64,000 nucleotides of DNA from Saprospiraceae bacterium (lineage in GTDB: Bacteria; Bacteroidota; Bacteroidia; Chitinophagales; Saprospiraceae). Location: the NCBI GenBank assembly GCA_028280415.1, contig JANQLV010000069.1, forward strand, positions 1 to 64,000. Direction: 5' to 3'. Positions within the stretch are counted from its first letter, which is position 1. Every line of letters starts with the position of its first letter. Positions 40,201 to 49,400 of this stretch are shown piece by piece. The translations under genes and the position numbers were made by a program. The notes below the pieces were generated by a model, which was not told the DNA's origin, searched no databases, and saw only the letters and a program-made list of their open reading frames with translations.

Positions 40201-42897
40201 GGGCGCCTGAATATCCTTCCTCCCTCCGAAAGAAAGACCCTCCTTCATGATTGGAACGATAATGTATATGAAAGATCAGAAAGAGTTTTACATCAATATC
40301 TGGAAGAGCAAGCGGTCACCACCCCGGATCGCATCGCAGCAGTGGATGCCCATCGAAGTATGACTTATCATCAACTCAACCAAAGAGCGAATCAGGTTGC
40401 ACATTATTTTGTGGCCAAAGGTGTTCATACCGGGAACTTCATCGGTGTTTATTTTGAGCGTAGTGTTGATATGATCATTGCCTTGATGGCCTGTATGAAA
40501 ATCGGAGCAATCTACGTCCCACTCGATCCGAATAATCCAATGGATCGACTCAAAGTAATACTGGAGGATGCCCGGGCCGATTTTCTGATCACTTCGGAAC
40601 ACCTTTTGGGAACCGTCTCCAGTAGTTTTGAAAATATAATTTGTCTGGATCGCGATGAATCCCTGATCAGAGCCTGTTCGACCAGCAATCTTTTCAAACG
40701 TATTAGTCCGGATCAACTGGTTTATGTCAATTATACTTCGGGCTCTACCGGCAAACCCAAAGGGGTTTTAATTCCGCATCGGGCCGTTATAGATCATCAT
40801 CTTTCTATAATCAAAGCACTGGATTTAACTGAAGATGAAAAAATATTCAGTGTAGCCAGTATTGCCTTTGATCCATCGGTACAGGATTTCTTCCTCCCCC
40901 TAATGATCGGGGCGCAAGTCTATATCGCAAGCGAAATGGAGAAGAAAGACGGATTCCAATTAAGAGATACCTTGCAAAAAGTACAGCCTACTTTAATGCA
41001 AGCTACACCTTCCACCTTCCGAATGTTACTCATGACGGATTGGCAAGGTGATGATCAACTAACTATTCTTTGTGGTGGAGAAGGGCTGAATAAAGAGCTA
41101 TCCAATAAACTGGTTCAGCGAAGCAAGCGATTATATAATATTTACGGCCCAACCGAAACTACGATCTGGTCAACTTTGAAACGATTAGAAGGAGATCGGT
41201 TAATGACCAAGGCGGAAAGTGCCTACGAACCAATTGGTCGTCCTATTGATAATGTGCAAGTTTATCTCCTTGATCAATATATGCAAGCCGTTCCGATTGG
41301 CGTGGCTGGCGAGTTATACATTGGTGGTGCTGGTGTCGCTCCGAATGGATATTTCAAACGCGAAGTACTTAATGCTGAAAAATTTGTGGACAATCCTTTT
41401 GATACTTTTGGTAAAAAACTCTATCGTACAGGAGATTTGGCTCGTTATCTTAGCAATGGTGATCTGGAATATCTTAACCGGGTGGATAGTCAGGTTAAAA
41501 TCCGTGGCTTTCGAATTGAGTTGGGAGAGATAGAAGCAGCAATTGATCAATATGATGCCATTCGTGAGAATGTAGTCATGATTCGTGAAGATCAAAAAGA
41601 TAAAAAACAGCTAGTAGCCTACTGCATCCCCAAACAAGGAGCGCAGCTTGATTTTGAAGATTTGAAACAATATCTAAGTAAAAAACTGCCTGATTATATG
41701 ATCCCGGCAGCTTTTGTTTCTATGAAACAGTTCCCGTTAACGGCTACCATGAAAGTGAATCGCAGCAAGCTCCCGCCACCTGAAAGCACTAAACAAAAGG
41801 CTGATACAGAGATTAAACCGGCAAAAACAGATACAGAAAAATTAATTTTAAATATCTGGTCGGATATTCTGGATGAGTCTGACATTAGTATAGATGATGA
41901 TTTCTTTGCGCTCGGCGGGCATTCTATCGATGCTATAAACATGATTGCGCTGCTTGAGCAAAAAACGAAGAAAAAACTTCCACTTGCTACTTTGCTCGAA
42001 AACGCTACTATCCGGCAACTGGGTATCTTTCTGGATGACGATCAAAAAATTGAAAAAAGTATCAATAGCTCTCTAGTTCCTATTAAACCTAAAGGAACAA
42101 AAACACCGCTTTATCTGGTACATGGCGCTGGTCTGCATGTCTTGATGTTTCAAACTTTAGCCGCGAATATGGATGAGGATCAAGTCCTTTACGCCCTGCA
42201 GGCGCGCGGACTCAATGGAGAGGCAGAGCCTTTCGATAAAATGGAAGATATCGCCGCACATTACATCCGGGAAATTTTAGAACAAAACCCAGACGGCCCT
42301 TATGCTCTGGCGGGTTACTCTTTTGGCGGACTCATTGCTTTTGAAATGGCAAAACAACTTAAAGCACTGGGCAAGGAAATAAAGATGCTTGCCATGTTTG
42401 ATACCATTGTTCATAAAAATATTACCGGGCTCAAAGAGCATAATAATTATTATAAAAGACTTTCGAATCTGGGTAAAAAGGTAGCCTGGAACATCTCCCT
42501 TTTAGCTAAAGACCCCATCCCGAATTTGAAATACAAATCACATGTCCTCAAAAGACGTTATCAACGATGGGTGGGCCAAAACGGTAAAAATGACATTAAA
42601 GAAGCCGATGCAGTTTTTGGCGGAAAAGTAGATCAGGCGAATAAAAAGGCTTTTGATCAATACCAGCTTACACCTTATGATGGAAAAATTTATTTATTCA
42701 AAGCCCGGGCACAACGTTTTTATCTGGATGATTTTGAATCCCTGGGCTGGCAGCCCTTTGCCCTTGGAGGGGTGGAAATCCATGAAGTTCCTGGTGACCA
42801 TCTGACCTTGTTTGATCCTCCACACGGTGGAGAATTTGCCAAAATATTACAAGGCTGTTTGAATAATTTGAACGTGAATATTGTACCGTCAAAATAG
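31264..42897 (+). CDS. Hybrid NRPS/PKS megasynthase A-T-ST-KS-AT-ACP-AMT-C-A-T-TE
   Basis: 3877 residues, one complete assembly line. A1 (about 1-510; YTSGSTGRPKG, NRGKIDR); T1 with Ser557 (GGNSLL); sulfotransferase (about 645-930; PPRSGTS PAPS loop); KS (about 948-1377; Cys1122 in TACSTS, EAHGTGT, NIGH); AT (about 1470-1755; Ser1567 in GHSLGEY); ACP Ser1886 (LGFDSL); Q-rich linker; class III PLP aminotransferase of the mycosubtilin/iturin type (about 2110-2515; Lys2354); C (about 2554-2990; HHIIADG at 2685); A2 (about 3006-3515); T2 Ser3554; thioesterase (Ser3686 in GYSFGG, His3846). All catalytic motifs look intact. With no KR, the beta-keto intermediate should be transaminated to a beta-amino acid, joined to the A2 substrate and released. 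My hand-read A2 pocket (D-P-Q-A-L-G-I-I-W-K) partly resembles glycine codes; A1 is unassigned. No phosphopantetheinyl transferase or exporter lies nearby. Confidence 0.95.
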   Translation: MIDTPHHNKPLPLGKTAHDIFESCIQEKGDKIAIRYKEQCLTYSELNALANSLAHQLLSQKFDYQSLIAISLDSSPEMIIAILAVLKAGFAYVPIDPDSPRDRIQFILNDIAAPALITTKERQNNFQNLDHGIVITVNSEILSDNKAKQNPDIGVGEKDLAYCIYTSGSTGRPKGVLIEHKSLVNLIRSEHKYFNHPVKNFLFTYSFAFDGSVSLIFKTLLEGATLVIGENGIEKDIHQIANIIKRESISHLMTFPSQYNILLESASADLLSSLEIVSVAGEACPGSLVKLHHQIIPQASLYNQYGPTETTVGCTIYKTSPDHTAPKTPIGTCIENVTIHLLDEQQQPVKDGAIGEICIGGDGLARGYLNRPELNLNKFIKNPLGSGRLYRSGDLGRRLPDGNLDFIGRKDFQVKLRGYRIEPGEIEARLLQHKKVRETIVLLVGEKAESQKLLAFFVPIKNEIIDQGELKQFLEKKLPVYMIPSKFISLEKMPLTNRGKIDRQALSNYDFNHPQKERPRISPFNDIELFILKKWKQILELDHIDPDDKFFEIGGNSLLAARFIAELQNGLKENIFITSIFENPTISTFADMLRKDYTEAIATQISVNLSSSLKPKQERSLEDTDFQNFKNYFPKHSPPQIKAKKNKKAIFILAPPRSGTSLLRVMLAGHPQLFAANELQLLHFEDLAERARAYTGKYNLWQEGLIRALMEIESLDVEQAKSWLQEEAQKACSVADFYHKIQSRIADKILVDKSPSYILDPQALQRAEHIFENALYIHLYRHPYAMIRSFEKMHMDQVLYLRPHPYTSAQTGELIWQQSHENALRFLQNIPKNRQSSLAYEDLIKNPETSMRKLCEELNLDFYSDLLEPYKALDQKMTDGLYKDSKPMGDINLLGHGRIKPQLADKWKGVIEDNFLHKKTWKTAYQLGYPKITDIQSAKSTISANVEQSKNIAIIGMAARFPGAKNLDEFWNNLVEAKDISSVFSPDELQASGIDPKEFKDPDYVPKGIFLEDAACFDAAFFGYLPKEAALMDPQHRIFLECAYHALEDAGYKPQRNHLKIGVFGGVARNTYLINNVLTHPNYFKSIDDFQLGITLEKDFPATRVAYKLNLKGPAINIQTACSTSGVAVHLACQSILTGDSDMTIVGGGRIQPPLASGHLHKEGHALSPDAYCRTFDEQANGMVRGHGMAFIVLKKLEKAIADGDHIHAVIKGTAINNDGSEKIGFTAPSIQGQSEVIIRAYQNANINPETVSYIEAHGTGTAIGDPIEFSGLSKAFGTFTSQKQFCHIGSVKANIGHLDAGACVAGIIKTILAMQHKAIPPLMHFQKANPQLNIGQSPFIINKKTIHWKKGEHPRRAGVSSFGLGGTNAHIVLEEASPSIKKDSEKSHQLLLFSAKSETALMRIKEQYSNYFDNNKKPFSTIAHTLQVGRRHFENRFFLIAKDAEDAKQKFTDPEAAQLFYKKAKEKNQKIAFLFPGGGAQYTSMGFELFQQEPLFKKSVLECLDILKEDYQLDYFDILYPKNQEQRNRPITDPLEGITLLFTVEYATAKLWESWGIVPSELIGHSLGEYTAACISGVFSLRAALGIVATRGKLFQTLKGGGMLSVALPEKDLQKYLYKDISIAAINKPDNCVLSGSNAALDQIQEVLVSLDISHSRLHISVAAHSAIVEPILEEFGKYLEGVKFSPPKIPLISNVSGRFADSEKIQTPSYWLDHLKQTVRFSDGIETLLNLENRILLETGPGQTLSTFTRQHPAKKDNQLVLASIRHPKEPTNDYAFILKSIGQLWLSGVDIQWSALHHHLPGRIPLPKYPFERTRHWINPKHQKIIESYTSMNQSDKHKDGARQIKRRDLVLENLKDIFHQLSGINKDQLHDSTSFLELGFDSLFLTQAVAKIKKQLPVKINFRQLFEEAPNLNALTTYLDKQLPDDFYSEEIEKLNKEKTNISSSPLIENPNEVISATKVNYAIHSEQIVPSKQPDSQLQNIIQQQLNLMQQQLALLSGQTVHIEKKTEEPEPPAEKNKNPINKVSDIQQQTSIEEKNNPPFSEKKASVKAAAHGPWKPLEKKGREGWSEQQKNYLKNLIQRYTERTKGSQELSQAQRKHLADPRSITGFNRLWKDMVYQIAVERSKGSKIWDVDGNEYIDYRNAFGISLFGHTPDFIQEAVKIQLEKGFELGVLSPLAKKVADLLCALSGCERATLVNTGSEAIVAAVRAARTVSMKDKVIVFEGDYHGIADELLVRAVKMNGRTKAMPVAPGIPKLAVQNMIILDYDDPDVLKKIKAHVHEVAAVIIEPIQPNRPSRQPRELFQQIRKLTAQNDIALIFDEMITGFRLALGGAQEWYNIKADLIAYGKIISGGLPMAALAGKSKYMDVFDGGQWNFGDDSYPEAGLTFFGGTFVKHPLALASSYAALSEIKKQGSELYEALNAKTTVFANRLKTLFLKTKAPLRVRATASIVSIQITDDNPMSRLIFYYLRLKGIHITEKAALISTAHTEKDLNHTVTLFEESIKEMQTAGFFKITVAEVEDQNLIIRPPSQQTLKASATPPLVKKKLPLTEGQKEIWVEQQLGKGAAAAYNLGSEFHLTGLLNLNHFKTAFQKLIARHEALRTRFSKTETVQFILDQGPATIDFQDISDRNKTEQLDILKRIRFNEGELSFDIFDEVPFRAKMVKCADTEHYFYFSIHHIIADGWSMGVLLNDLARLYSIECGAKESLPGPKQLSAFIKERLQLKDSETQKKALAFWQDQFKEDIPILEFPTDLARPASKSYSAQLERLEISKDLLLALKRSATTQKTTLFNLIYTAFQVFIYRLSHQEDFVLGITSAAQAESDNPHLVAHGVNLLPVRLQTNPEDSFARVLGNTRSKLLDAFEHQSLAFGSLVQNLKVPRDPSRTPIISILFNMDSPLGTLDFANLEVSMQPIQRNYETFDIFINVKPTKDSLIIEWIYNTDLFYTETIQRRLNSFVRLLESIIENPEQQIGRLNILPPSERKTLLHDWNDNVYERSERVLHQYLEEQAVTTPDRIAAVDAHRSMTYHQLNQRANQVAHYFVAKGVHTGNFIGVYFERSVDMIIALMACMKIGAIYVPLDPNNPMDRLKVILEDARADFLITSEHLLGTVSSSFENIICLDRDESLIRACSTSNLFKRISPDQLVYVNYTSGSTGKPKGVLIPHRAVIDHHLSIIKALDLTEDEKIFSVASIAFDPSVQDFFLPLMIGAQVYIASEMEKKDGFQLRDTLQKVQPTLMQATPSTFRMLLMTDWQGDDQLTILCGGEGLNKELSNKLVQRSKRLYNIYGPTETTIWSTLKRLEGDRLMTKAESAYEPIGRPIDNVQVYLLDQYMQAVPIGVAGELYIGGAGVAPNGYFKREVLNAEKFVDNPFDTFGKKLYRTGDLARYLSNGDLEYLNRVDSQVKIRGFRIELGEIEAAIDQYDAIRENVVMIREDQKDKKQLVAYCIPKQGAQLDFEDLKQYLSKKLPDYMIPAAFVSMKQFPLTATMKVNRSKLPPPESTKQKADTEIKPAKTDTEKLILNIWSDILDESDISIDDDFFALGGHSIDAINMIALLEQKTKKKLPLATLLENATIRQLGIFLDDDQKIEKSINSSLVPIKPKGTKTPLYLVHGAGLHVLMFQTLAANMDEDQVLYALQARGLNGEAEPFDKMEDIAAHYIREILEQNPDGPYALAGYSFGGLIAFEMAKQLKALGKEIKMLAMFDTIVHKNITGLKEHNNYYKRLSNLGKKVAWNISLLAKDPIPNLKYKSHVLKRRYQRWVGQNGKNDIKEADAVFGGKVDQANKKAFDQYQLTPYDGKIYLFKARAQRFYLDDFESLGWQPFALGGVEIHEVPGDHLTLFDPPHGGEFAKILQGCLNNLNVNIVPSK

Positions 42898-42933
42898 TTT
42901 GAATAGTATTTACTGGTCCGATAACACCAAGAT

Positions 42934-43062
42934 ATGTCAGGATCGTTTTTCGGAGCAAGGGTAAAATACCGCCAGGACGGTCAGAGGATGCTTGATTTTT
43001 ATAAAAATGATGAGAATCCGGCTGAAATAAAACTGGGTTTATATCTTGCTCCAGGCCAATAA
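42934..43062 (+). CDS. Possible 42-residue peptide (doubtful)
   Basis: ATG 42934 to TAA 43060-43062. The composition is protein-like (MSGSFFGARVKYRQDG ... GLYLAPGQ) with mixed charged and hydrophobic residues, unlike the AT-rich DNA around it. No ribosome-binding site or known family. It could be a remnant of a decayed gene. Listed only so that it is not lost. Confidence 0.15.
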   Translation: MSGSFFGARVKYRQDGQRMLDFYKNDENPAEIKLGLYLAPGQ

Positions 43063-43404
43063 ATAAACTCAATACATTTTTCATCTATAATTAACACCAT
43101 CAAAATAACCTGTCTTCTTTTGTCGAAATCTCCCAAAAATGTTTGAAATCAGCTTCCAAAATCTTAAATTACGTTGCAAATAGTCCAGGGAATTTGACTA
43201 TCACCTTTCACAATCAATCACCTGCTGTTAAAATCTCCCTTATAACCGACTATTTATACAAACTTGATTGAATCAAGAATTTTCAATCCCCCTCGACAAA
43301 ATGTTAATTTATTTCTTGAAGTTCCCTTAGATCGATTCGTCTAAAGGTACGATTAGCAAGAGTATTGCATTGGATTATAGACAATTTTACAATCGCCTGC
43401 CACT

Positions 43405-43412
43405 TATTTTTG
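43405..43412 (+). promoter_or_regulatory. Minus-7-type box before the 2274-residue adhesin gene
   Basis: TATTTTTG matches TAnnTTTG and lies 58 bases before ATG 43471, a reasonable leader length. No good TTTG at the expected minus-33 distance, so this is tentative. Confidence 0.3.
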
Positions 43413-43470
43413 TGGTTTAACCTTAAAAAATATATAAGCAGCGATCCGTCAGACATACAAAACTTACAAA

Positions 43471-46400
43471 ATGAAAAACTGGAAATTTACTTTTCTTTTA
43501 TTCTTTTTTACTGTTTCATTTACGCTTCAAGTATCGGCGCAACCTTCCGGTTTTATTGATCAGGAATACGTTGGCCCTTTTGATCAGGCTGTTGGTCTTA
43601 CCTTTGATGATAATGGACGTATGTACGTTTATGAAAAAGGTGGAAAAGTCTGGGTCGTCGAAAATGGGCAGGTGCTGCCCAATCCACTTTTAAATATTAG
43701 CGAAGAAGTTGGTAACTGGCGAGACTTTGGAATGTTGGGTTTTGTCTTAGATCCCAATTTTCTATCCAATGGTTATATGTATTGTTTATATATCGTCGAT
43801 CGACATCATCTTTTGTACTATGGTACAAATAATTATAATCCAAATAGCAACGAATATTTTGATGCTACCATTGGCCGAATCACGCGCTTTCAAGCAGATG
43901 TAAATACTAACTTCACCAGCTTAGTGCCCAATAGTCGAACCGTTTTACTCGGAGAAAGTATCAGCTCCGATGGTTTCCCGAATCTTCACCAATCCCACGG
44001 AACAGGTTCTTTGGTTTTTGGAACAGATGGAACACTACTCGCCAGTTTTGGAGATGGTGCTTCTTATAGTTCAGTAGATCAAGGTTCTGCTTCAGAAACG
44101 TACTGGCAACAAGCAATTGACGATGGGATAATTACTCCAAGTCAAAACATTGGGGCTTATCGGACACAGGTAATGGATAACCTGGCTGGTAAGCTTATTC
44201 GAATTGATCCTGAAACCGGAGACGGGCTTGCTTCCAATCCTTTCTACGAACCCAGTGATCCCGGATCAGCAGCATCCAAAATCTTTGCCCTAGGGCTGCG
44301 AAACCCCTGTCGAATGACGCTTCGACCAGAAACGGGTAGCCACGATCCGGCGGATGGCGACCCGGGCGCAATTTATATCGGTGATGTTGGTTGGGGTAAT
44401 CGGGAAGAATTAAATGTTGTGGATGCACCCGGGCTCAATTTTGGATGGCCCAAATTCGAAGGAATGACCACTCAACCCGGCTATAACAACTCCAATTATG
44501 AGCCGGATAATCACGAACGTGCAAAAATTGATTGGAGAAACGGAACAGCCAGAGGTCTTGTAAATGGTTCTATTGTAAATGTAGGATCGGGACAATTACC
44601 AGGTCCTAATTTTACTGGTAACTGTTCCATCGGTGGAGTATGGTACGAGGCCAGTGATTTTCCCGCAGAATGGAACAACTCTTATTTTCATGCAGATTAT
44701 GGCGGTGACTGGATTATAAACTTTGCCTTTGATGACAATAATACCCCTACACAGGTAAAGGAATTTAAGACCGGAGCCGATCGGATTGTTTTTATTGGTA
44801 CGGACCCTATCAATGGGAGTCTCTACTATATCGCCGGAGCCTCCGGTGGAAATCCTCAGGTAAATAATTCAGTTAGAAAAATCTCTTTTACTGGTGGAAA
44901 TTTACCGCCTTTTGCTTTAGCTAGTGCAGATATTGCCTATGGTAGTAGCCCTTTAACTGTTAATTTCAAAGGTGACCTGTCTTATGACCCAAATGGTGAT
45001 CAACTTACTTATGACTGGAATTTTGGGGATGGCAATAGCAGTAATGAAGCAAACCCCTCGCATACTTTTACCAGCAGCAATGGTCAACCTACCTCGTTTA
45101 CGGTTACGATGACCGTTTCTGATGGAAATCTTTCCGAGCAAAAAAACCTGGTTGTTTCACTGAATAATACTCCACCTCAAATCATCAGTACCAGTATTGA
45201 TAATATAAATACTTTTTCATCGACCAGTTCTACCACACTCAACCTCAATGCAGTCGTAAATGATAATGAGCATAATAATAATCAATTAAATTTTGAGTGG
45301 TTTACCGAATTACATCATAATAATCACTTCCACGCAGAGCCCGGCGATAATAATGCATCAACTACCGCTACGCTTACTCCGGTTGGTTGTGATGGTGCAA
45401 CTTATTTTTATCGGATCAAATTACAAGTTACCGATCCGGCTGGTTTATCATCTACTTATCAAAAAGATATTTATCCGAATTGTACTGGGCTCGAACAAAC
45501 CATAACTTTCGATCCCCTGGCTGATAAACTAACGATTGATCCCCCTATGCAACTTATTGCTTCTTCCAGTTCGGGTTTGCCGATCATATTCCATGTGATC
45601 TCCGGGCCGGCGAGTATTACCGGAAACACACTTACTCTGAGTGGAACACCGGGTATCGTTACGGTCCGGGCGCTCCAAAGTGGAAATGATACCTATGCAC
45701 CGGCAATTCCAATTGATCATGTTTTTACAGTTAACCCCGCTGGAGGAACAGGGCTTACCGGAAACTATTTTAATAATATGAACTTTACGAACCAGGCGCT
45801 TACTCGTATTGATCCGGTTATCGATTTTCAGTGGGGCACTGGCTCGCCGCATCCTTCTATAGGAGCAAATACTTTTTCTGTCCGTTGGGAAGGCGGTATT
45901 CTACCTCTGCACAGTGAAACGTACACTTTTACAGTTACCGGAGATGATGGAGTAAGGCTTTGGGTCGATGATCAATTGATCGTTGATGCCTGGGTGGACC
46001 AATCACCTACCAATCACTCGGGTAATATCGCATTGAACGCAGGCACAATAGTACCAATTAAAATGGAATACTACGAAAACGGAGGAGGCGCAGTTGCCCG
46101 GCTTAGATGGTCCAGCGCGAGCCAGGGACAGCAAGTCGTTCCACAATTTTTGCTATTTCCGGAATACATTGCACCCGATACTGAAGCTCCTACTGTTACT
46201 TTAAGCACTGCTAATAATACAGTTGACGAGCCTTTTGAAGTAAATATTGATTTTAATGAAAATGTAAATGGCCTAAGTATTAATGACTTTAATATTTCCA
46301 ATGGTACTGCCTCCGGTTTATCGGGATCGGGACAAGCTTATACCATCACTATCACTCCCACTACTATAGGAAATGTGAGTATCCAGTTACCAGCTGATCG

Positions 46401-49400
46401 TACACAGGATGCTGCAGGTAATGGAAATACTGCTTCGAATACTCTGAATATCAATTATACCGGACCTCAGGATATTGATCCCCCTTCTGTTATTTTAAGT
46501 ACTGCTTCGAATAATGTTAACGGGCTTTTTGAAGTTGTGGTAAGTTTTAATGAGGAAGTTAATGGCCTAAGCATTGATGATTTTGATATTTCTAATGGTA
46601 CTGCTCAAAATGACTTAAGTAATGTCGGGCTCAATTATTATTTCAGTATTGAGCCGATCAACGAAGGACTTATTACTATTCAACTTCCAGCAAACTCTGT
46701 TCAGGATAATGGAGGAAATGGCAACACCGCTTCCAACATTCTTAATGTTAATTATACCGGACCGCAGGATATTGATCCACCTTCTGTTACTTTAAGTACC
46801 GTTTCGAATAATGTTAATGGAATTTTTGAAGTTGTGATAAACTTTAATGAGGCGGTTAGTGGCCTTAGTATTAATGATTTCAATATTTCCAATGGTACTG
46901 CTTCTGGTTTATCCGGTTCAGGACAGGATTATACCATCAATATCACTCCGAATGTTATAGGTAATGTAAGCATTCAATTACCAGCTGATCGTGTGCAGGA
47001 TGCTGCGGGTAATGGAAATACCGCTTCGAATACTCTAAATGTCAATTATACCGGACCACAGGATATTGATCCCCCTTCTGTTACTTTAAGTACTGCTTCG
47101 AATAATGTCAGTGGACCTTTTGAAGTTATAGTTAGCTTCAATGAAACTGTTAATGGCCTAAGTAGTAGTGATTTTAATATTTCCAATGGTACTGCTTCCG
47201 GTTTCTCCGGCTCAGGACAGGATTATACCATCAATATCACTCCGAATGCCATAGGTAATGTAAGCATTCAATTACCAGCTGATCGTGCGCAAGATGCTGC
47301 AGGTAATGGAAATACCGCTTCGAATACTCTAAATGTCAATTATACCGGACCGCAGGATATTGATCCCCCTTCTGTTACTTTAAGTACCGTTTCAAATAAT
47401 GTTAACGGGCTTTTTGAAGTTGTGGTAAGTTTTAATGAGGAAGTTAATGGCCTTAGTATTGATGATTTTAATATCTCCAATGGTACTGCTCAAAATGACT
47501 TAAGTAATGTCGGACTTAATTATTATTTCAGTATTGAGCCGATCAACGAAGGACTTATTACCATTCAACTTCCGGAAAACTCGGTTCAGGATAATGGAGG
47601 AAATGGCAACACCCTTTCCAACATTCTGAATGTCAACTATACTGCTCCGGGAAATAATGATTGTAATAATCCAACTAATATTGCTTTGAATAAACCAGCT
47701 AACCAATCCAGTAACTATAGCGGTTCCGGGGCGGGGCCGGAATTGGCTGTTGATGGAAATACCAACGGAAACTGGTATGCTGAATATTCCGTTTCCAGTA
47801 CCAGTTGGAGCAATCAACCCTGGTGGGAGGTCGATCTGCAAAGTGTTTCCAATATTGATAATATTAATATCTGGAACCGTACAGACTGTTGCGAAGACTT
47901 TTTAAGCGATTATTATATCTTAATCTCAGATGCACCTTTTACTAGTAATAATCTTAATACCTTATTAAATCAGGCCGGTGTAATTAGTTTCCACCAAACA
48001 AGCACCGCCGGCTCTCCCACTAATATTTCTATTGGTGCATCAGGTCGTTATGTCAGGGTTCAAAATAGTCAAGCCGGTTTTATGGCTCTTGCTGAAGTAG
48101 AGGTACTGGGTTGTGAAAATGGCTCTAATCCCGGTGGTGGTGATACTACCGCTCCGGATGTTAACCTAAGCACTGCCAATAATAATGTTTCTGCACCTTT
48201 TATAGTAAATGTAGATTTCAACGAATCCGTTTCTGGTCTGGCTTTAAGTGATTTCAATATTAGTAATGGAAGTGCCAGTAACCTGTCCGGTTCGGGGAAT
48301 AATTATTCTTTTACCGTTTCACCTGATACAGATGGTACCGTTAGTATTCAGCTTCCGGCAAACAGTGCAGAGGATGCTGCTGGTAATGGAAACAATAGTT
48401 CTAACAGCATCAGTGTAAATTACACCGCTCCGGGCAATGGAGATTGTAATTCGCCAACCAATGTCGCACTTAATAAACCTGCTTCCGTTTCCACACCTTA
48501 TAACGGCAGTGGTGCAGAAGCAGAACTAGCCGTTGACGGAAATACGGATGGCAATTGGTTTAGTACTTATTCTGTAGCAAGTACGAGCTGGGGCTCACAG
48601 CCCTGGTGGGAAGTTGATCTCGAAATCGTTTATGCCATAGAATATGTCAATATCTGGAATAGAACGGATTGTTGTTCGGATTTCCTGAGCGATTATTATA
48701 TCCTTGTTTCCGATGTTCCTTTCATTTCGGGAGACCTGAATGAGGTTCTAAATCAATCTGGTGTCAGTGCTTATCATCAGACAGTGACAGCAGGTAGTCC
48801 GACAACCGTGAATATTGGACGAACAGGTCGATATGTCAGAGTACAAAACGGTGGTTCAGGTTTCGTTGCTTTAGCCGAGTTGGAAGTTATGGGCTGTCTC
48901 AATAATAACAATGGAGATACTACACCTCCAGAAGCAACACTTAGTTCTAATGTACAAAACGCCAACAGTAGCTTTGGCGTCAATGTTAATTTTAGTGAAC
49001 CCGTTATAGGTTTAGCCAATAGTGATTTTTCAATATCCAATGGATCAGCGACCGGACTCAATGGAAGTGGTCAAAATTATGCTTTGGTTATCCTCCCTGA
49101 ACAGGCAGGCGATGTGACTATTACTCTACCTGCCGGAGTTGTTACGGATAATGCCGGGAATCCAAACCTGGTTTCCAATACCATCACGGTAAATTACGAT
49201 CCTCCACCAGTTCCAACAGTAGTAATTAGTACGCCTAGTGAAGGAAGTATTATTTCGGGAACAGATGTAATCGTAAACTTTCAGGTTTCCGGCGACCTGG
49301 CCGGTTATAATGCTGAGCATCTTTTATTGACACTGGATGCGAACCCTCCTGTGGATATCCATAATATCGGAACTTCCGGGACCCATACCTTTACCAATGT

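Larger units (their letters stand above)
42898..43470. other. Gap between megasynthase and adhesin genes
   Basis: 573 bases. It contains a 42-codon frame at 42934-43062 (listed separately) and a minus-7-like box at 43405-43412. The remainder is AT-rich without hairpins strong enough to call. No terminator for the megasynthase was seen. Confidence 0.4.

Noticed and set aside
42698-43084. Minus-strand frame overlapping the end of the megasynthase
   Set aside because: Half of it is antisense to the thioesterase domain and no family is visible.
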